Part shown: in pieces, positions 32,629-34,206 of the stretch
How the letters are laid out: the number at the start of each line of letters is the position of its first letter
Numbering within the stretch: the stretch's first letter is position 1
Assembly (NCBI GenBank): GCA_937876995.1
Contig: CALEFD010000032.1
Span: 1 to 34,206 of the forward strand
DNA length: 34,206 nt
Direction of reading: 5' to 3'
Origin: an uncultured Bacteroidales bacterium
Lineage (GTDB): Bacteria > Bacteroidota > Bacteroidia > Bacteroidales > Bacteroidaceae
The notes under the pieces: model-generated
Databases searched by the model: none
The model's input: only the letters and a program-made list of their open reading frames with translations
What the model was told of the DNA's origin: nothing
Program-made: the position numbers and the translations under genes

Positions 32629-32700
32629 TAGTGCCTACGGGAATCGAACCCGTATGCCAAGATTGAGAATCTTGTATCCTAACCGTTAGATGAAGGCACC
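32629..32700 (-). tRNA. tRNA-Glu (anticodon CTC)
   Basis: A 72-base cloverleaf on the minus strand. The acceptor arm is GGTGCCT paired with AGGCACT (one G-U at the end), the D arm is ATCT...AGGAT, the anticodon stem CAAGA/TCTTG encloses the loop TTCTCAA with anticodon CTC (Glu, GAG codons), and the T arm is ACGGG TTCGATT CCCGT. CCA is not encoded. A -7 box TACCTTTG lies 21 bases upstream, and a terminator follows. Confidence 0.95.
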
Positions 32701-32720
32701 ATCTTTTCTATTTTGCTGCG

Positions 32721-32728
32721 CAAAGGTA
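32721..32728 (-). promoter_or_regulatory. Predicted -7 box of tRNA-Glu
   Basis: TACCTTTG on the minus strand is an exact TAnnTTTG match about 20 bases before the mature tRNA 5' end. No clear -33 element is seen. Confidence 0.5.
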
Positions 32729-32822
32729 CTGCTTTTTTTTATAATGCCATATAATTTGCCACTTTTTTATTATCTACGCGAGGAAAAAATATTTTTCTCC
32801 CAAGAAAAGTGAATTACAATAT

Positions 32823-33044
32823 TTAAGCTATTTTGCCAGTTTTAAGTTCGTTCTTAAGAAAATCATAAACATACAGAGGACTTTGATGAAATAGTTGTGC
32901 GTTGTTATTTTGCAAACGCAAATAGGTGTCAGAATTAATAACAATAGAAAGAGCTTGTTCCATTGTTAATTCCGAATTATCTTCCATTAATAATGAAGCA
33001 AGGTTTTTTGTCATATCCATTTTCATTTGTTCCTGTATACTCAT
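32823..33044 (-). CDS. Small protein overlapping the DUF3990 gene (possible antitoxin-like partner)
   Basis: A 73-residue, probably cytoplasmic, alpha-helical protein (MTKNLASLLMEDNSELTMEQALSIVINS, then LYVYDFLKNELKTGKIA). I do not recognise the family with certainty. Short helical proteins encoded next to DUF3990 genes are common (DUF3791 is one), but this sequence is not an obvious DUF3791. Its ATG overlaps the DUF3990 stop by 4 bases (33041-33044), so translation is coupled and a fixed ratio of the two products is likely. A role as antitoxin or immunity-like partner is inference from context only. No promoter of its own is seen. Confidence 0.7.
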   Translation of the reverse strand: MSIQEQMKMDMTKNLASLLMEDNSELTMEQALSIVINSDTYLRLQNNNAQLFHQSPLYVYDFLKNELKTGKIA

Positions 33045-33514
33045 AATTTCTTTAATAGTTTTATGGCTTTTTCTGTTCCAAAGAAGTATTGATAGGTAAT
33101 ACCCTTCATGTGACGCAAGTTTTTTACAAGGGTAGGTAAATCAATACTTTGTATTTCATATTTCCAAAGTTGAACACCCACACGGTCGTTTGCTATCGGG
33201 CCAAATACAATGTCAAAATTATGTGCAGGTTTAGTCGTTTTGTTTCTGCGATTTAAAAGAATGAATTCAGCCCATTCTTCGGAATATCCATCATATTCTT
33301 TAAAACTTAATTTTTTAAATAGTGATTCATCTACCTCAAATGCTAAAACAATAGGATAACCGTATCCTAATTGTTCTATCTTGGTTTGAGCCATAGCCAT
33401 GGCTTGGTCATAATCTGTAGATAAATAGAAACCTTGACCAAAATCTTTATTTGGTTTTGATTTGCTTAAATCAATAACGTCGAATTCTGTATTTGTTCCG
33501 TGGTATAAAATCAT
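33041..33514 (-). CDS. DUF3990 protein, ADP-ribosyltransferase-like
   Basis: A 157-residue protein that fits DUF3990: MILYHGTNTEFDVIDLSKSK, then KDFGQGFYLSTDYDQAM, DIVFGPIANDRVG (101-113) and YQYFFGTEKAIKLL near the end. The family resembles diphtheria-toxin-like ADP-ribosyltransferases: His5 in LYHGT and Tyr30 in GQGFY would bind NAD, and Gln142 or Glu148 may be the third residue. Activity and target are unproven. The ATG at 33514 has AAGGAGA 6 bases upstream, a strong Shine-Dalgarno sequence otherwise rare here, which suggests transfer from another lineage, e.g. Firmicutes. It overlaps a small downstream ORF and follows a terminator-like inverted repeat. Confidence 0.82.
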   Translation of the reverse strand: MILYHGTNTEFDVIDLSKSKPNKDFGQGFYLSTDYDQAMAMAQTKIEQLGYGYPIVLAFEVDESLFKKLSFKEYDGYSEEWAEFILLNRRNKTTKPAHNFDIVFGPIANDRVGVQLWKYEIQSIDLPTLVKNLRHMKGITYQYFFGTEKAIKLLKKL

Positions 33515-33520
33515 ATTAGT

Positions 33521-33527
33521 TCTCCTT
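33521..33527 (-). promoter_or_regulatory. Strong Shine-Dalgarno sequence of the DUF3990 gene
   Basis: AAGGAGA on the minus strand ends 6 bases before the ATG at 33514. It decides that start over a TTG at 33535. Such sites are unusual among the genes of this window. Confidence 0.75.
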
Positions 33528-33528
33528 A

Positions 33529-33595
33529 AAAACAATGGAGGTTTATATATTCAAATTAGTTTTTAAAACTCTCTTTTACTACATAAACCTCCATT
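33529..33595 (-). terminator. Terminator-like inverted repeat in the DUF3990 leader
   Basis: Perfect 13-base arms (AATGGAGGTTTAT on the minus strand at 33595-33583, and ATAAACCTCCATT at 33546-33534) are separated by 36 bases that hold an inner AGTTTT/AAAACT hairpin. A GTTTTT run follows directly, then the Shine-Dalgarno sequence. It could end the upstream transcript or act as a conditional leader structure for DUF3990. Confidence 0.5.
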
Positions 33596-33600
33596 AAAAT

Positions 33601-34113
33601 TTACTGTTCCATTTCTTTGTATTGATGATTAATTAACACTTTGATTTTGTTATCGTTGTCACGCATACTAGAATACAGTTCCTTTAATTTGCTATTCAAT
33701 TCATTTTCTTTTTTAAGTAAATATTTATTTAATGCTCGTCTATAGGATAATTGAATACCGAAAAACAAATTAAATTCATCATCATTACAACAACAGCATT
33801 CTGCTTGTACATTCCCTAAATCACTAACGATTTTAACCTGTGTTCTTTTTAAGTTTGTTCTATAATACCCAACTAATTCACCATACTCATTCACCATAGC
33901 CATCCATTTTGTCCATGTACGAATTTCTTCGGGTTTGCAGAAATATTCTTCAAATACTTCTGCATCAACAGCACATAAAGCAACTCTTGTTTTTATATCA
34001 CGAATGATAATATTTCTTCCTGTGATATCTCCTACCTCATAAATTTTACCTACAGATTTCACTCTATCCAGTTCTTTATACAGAACCACTTTGTCACCAC
34101 GATAAATATTCAT
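33601..34113 (-). CDS. Uncharacterised cysteine-rich protein with phage-like features
   Basis: A 170-residue protein from the ATG at 34113. The frame stays open to a TTG at 34197, just inside the window edge, which would add 28 plausible residues, so the start is unsure. Residues about 4-60 look like a small beta-barrel (RGDKVVLYKEL, GKIYEVGDITGRNIIIRD). A run of four cysteines (106-109) precedes DDEFNLFFGIQLSYRRALNK; this order, a Cys-containing strand then D.F....G..L..RRA, recalls small proteins of Firmicutes phages, from memory. A charged coiled coil (about 130-165) ends it. I cannot give a function. It lies upstream of DUF3990 on the same strand. Confidence 0.6.
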   Translation of the reverse strand: MNIYRGDKVVLYKELDRVKSVGKIYEVGDITGRNIIIRDIKTRVALCAVDAEVFEEYFCKPEEIRTWTKWMAMVNEYGELVGYYRTNLKRTQVKIVSDLGNVQAECCCCNDDEFNLFFGIQLSYRRALNKYLLKKENELNSKLKELYSSMRDNDNKIKVLINHQYKEMEQ

Positions 34114-34206
34114 ATATTTACAGATTATTTCATTTATTAGATATGGTTTTATTTCATCACCATAAAATAGTATATCATTTATATCATGTTTTTGCAATTA
34201 AATATA

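Noticed and set aside
32629..34206. Classical integration of a genomic island into the 3' end of tRNA-Glu
   Set aside because: The odd genes lie beyond the 5' end of the tRNA, the tRNA is intact with its own terminator, and I see no direct repeat of its 3' end or an integrase in the window.

Overview
The window looks like a chromosomal segment from a member of the Bacteroidales. Several things point that way. Promoter boxes of the Bacteroidetes type (TTG/TTTG, 19-21 bases, TAnnTTTG) precede many genes, and Shine-Dalgarno sequences are almost absent. There are many lipoproteins and families typical of the group: a BlaR1-TonB fusion, a NigD-like lipoprotein, a fimbrillin-like lipoprotein, the NifU-like/GGGtGRT pair and a hisGDCB cluster with a fused HisB. 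The DNA is AT-rich. No rRNA, CRISPR array or complete mobile element is visible.

Layout, left to right. At 1-79 there is a short stub resembling an IS30 transposase, cut by the window edge. A BlaI repressor/BlaR1-TonB sensor pair (170-1760, minus) follows, then a small membrane protein, the aminoacyl-histidine dipeptidase PepD, and, facing the other way, a small membrane protein with an OmpH/Skp-like lipoprotein. The histidine genes hisG-hisD-hisC-hisB (8988 down to 4699, minus) follow. They are preceded by a well-formed transcription attenuator: a 15-codon leader peptide with four consecutive His codons, an antiterminator and a terminator (9022-9135). This is the most interesting element I found.

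9305-12816 holds a lytic transglycosylase translationally coupled to a glycerol-kinase-like protein with an altered active site, then smpB and a NigD-like lipoprotein on the other strand. 12932-14668 holds the NifU-like/GGGtGRT pair, whose codon use suggests strong expression. 14737-19510 (minus) carries a GH43 glycosidase, two surface lipoproteins and a small outer-membrane barrel. 19687-31208 is mostly housekeeping and envelope: rlmH, a secreted nuclease/phosphatase-fold protein, a beta-helix lipoprotein, an acyltransferase/acyl-CoA ligase/NSS transporter cluster, a flippase/GT2 pair, and a BASS transporter with a second acyltransferase. 31288-32505 is a CE15-like glucuronoyl esterase, followed by tRNA-Glu(CTC).

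The right end (32823-34113, minus) has a different character. It holds an unrecognised cysteine-rich protein with phage-like features, then a DUF3990 (ADP-ribosyltransferase-like) gene with a strong Shine-Dalgarno sequence and a terminator-like inverted repeat in its leader, overlapped by a small partner ORF. This looks like horizontally acquired accessory DNA, possibly a toxin-antitoxin-like pair.
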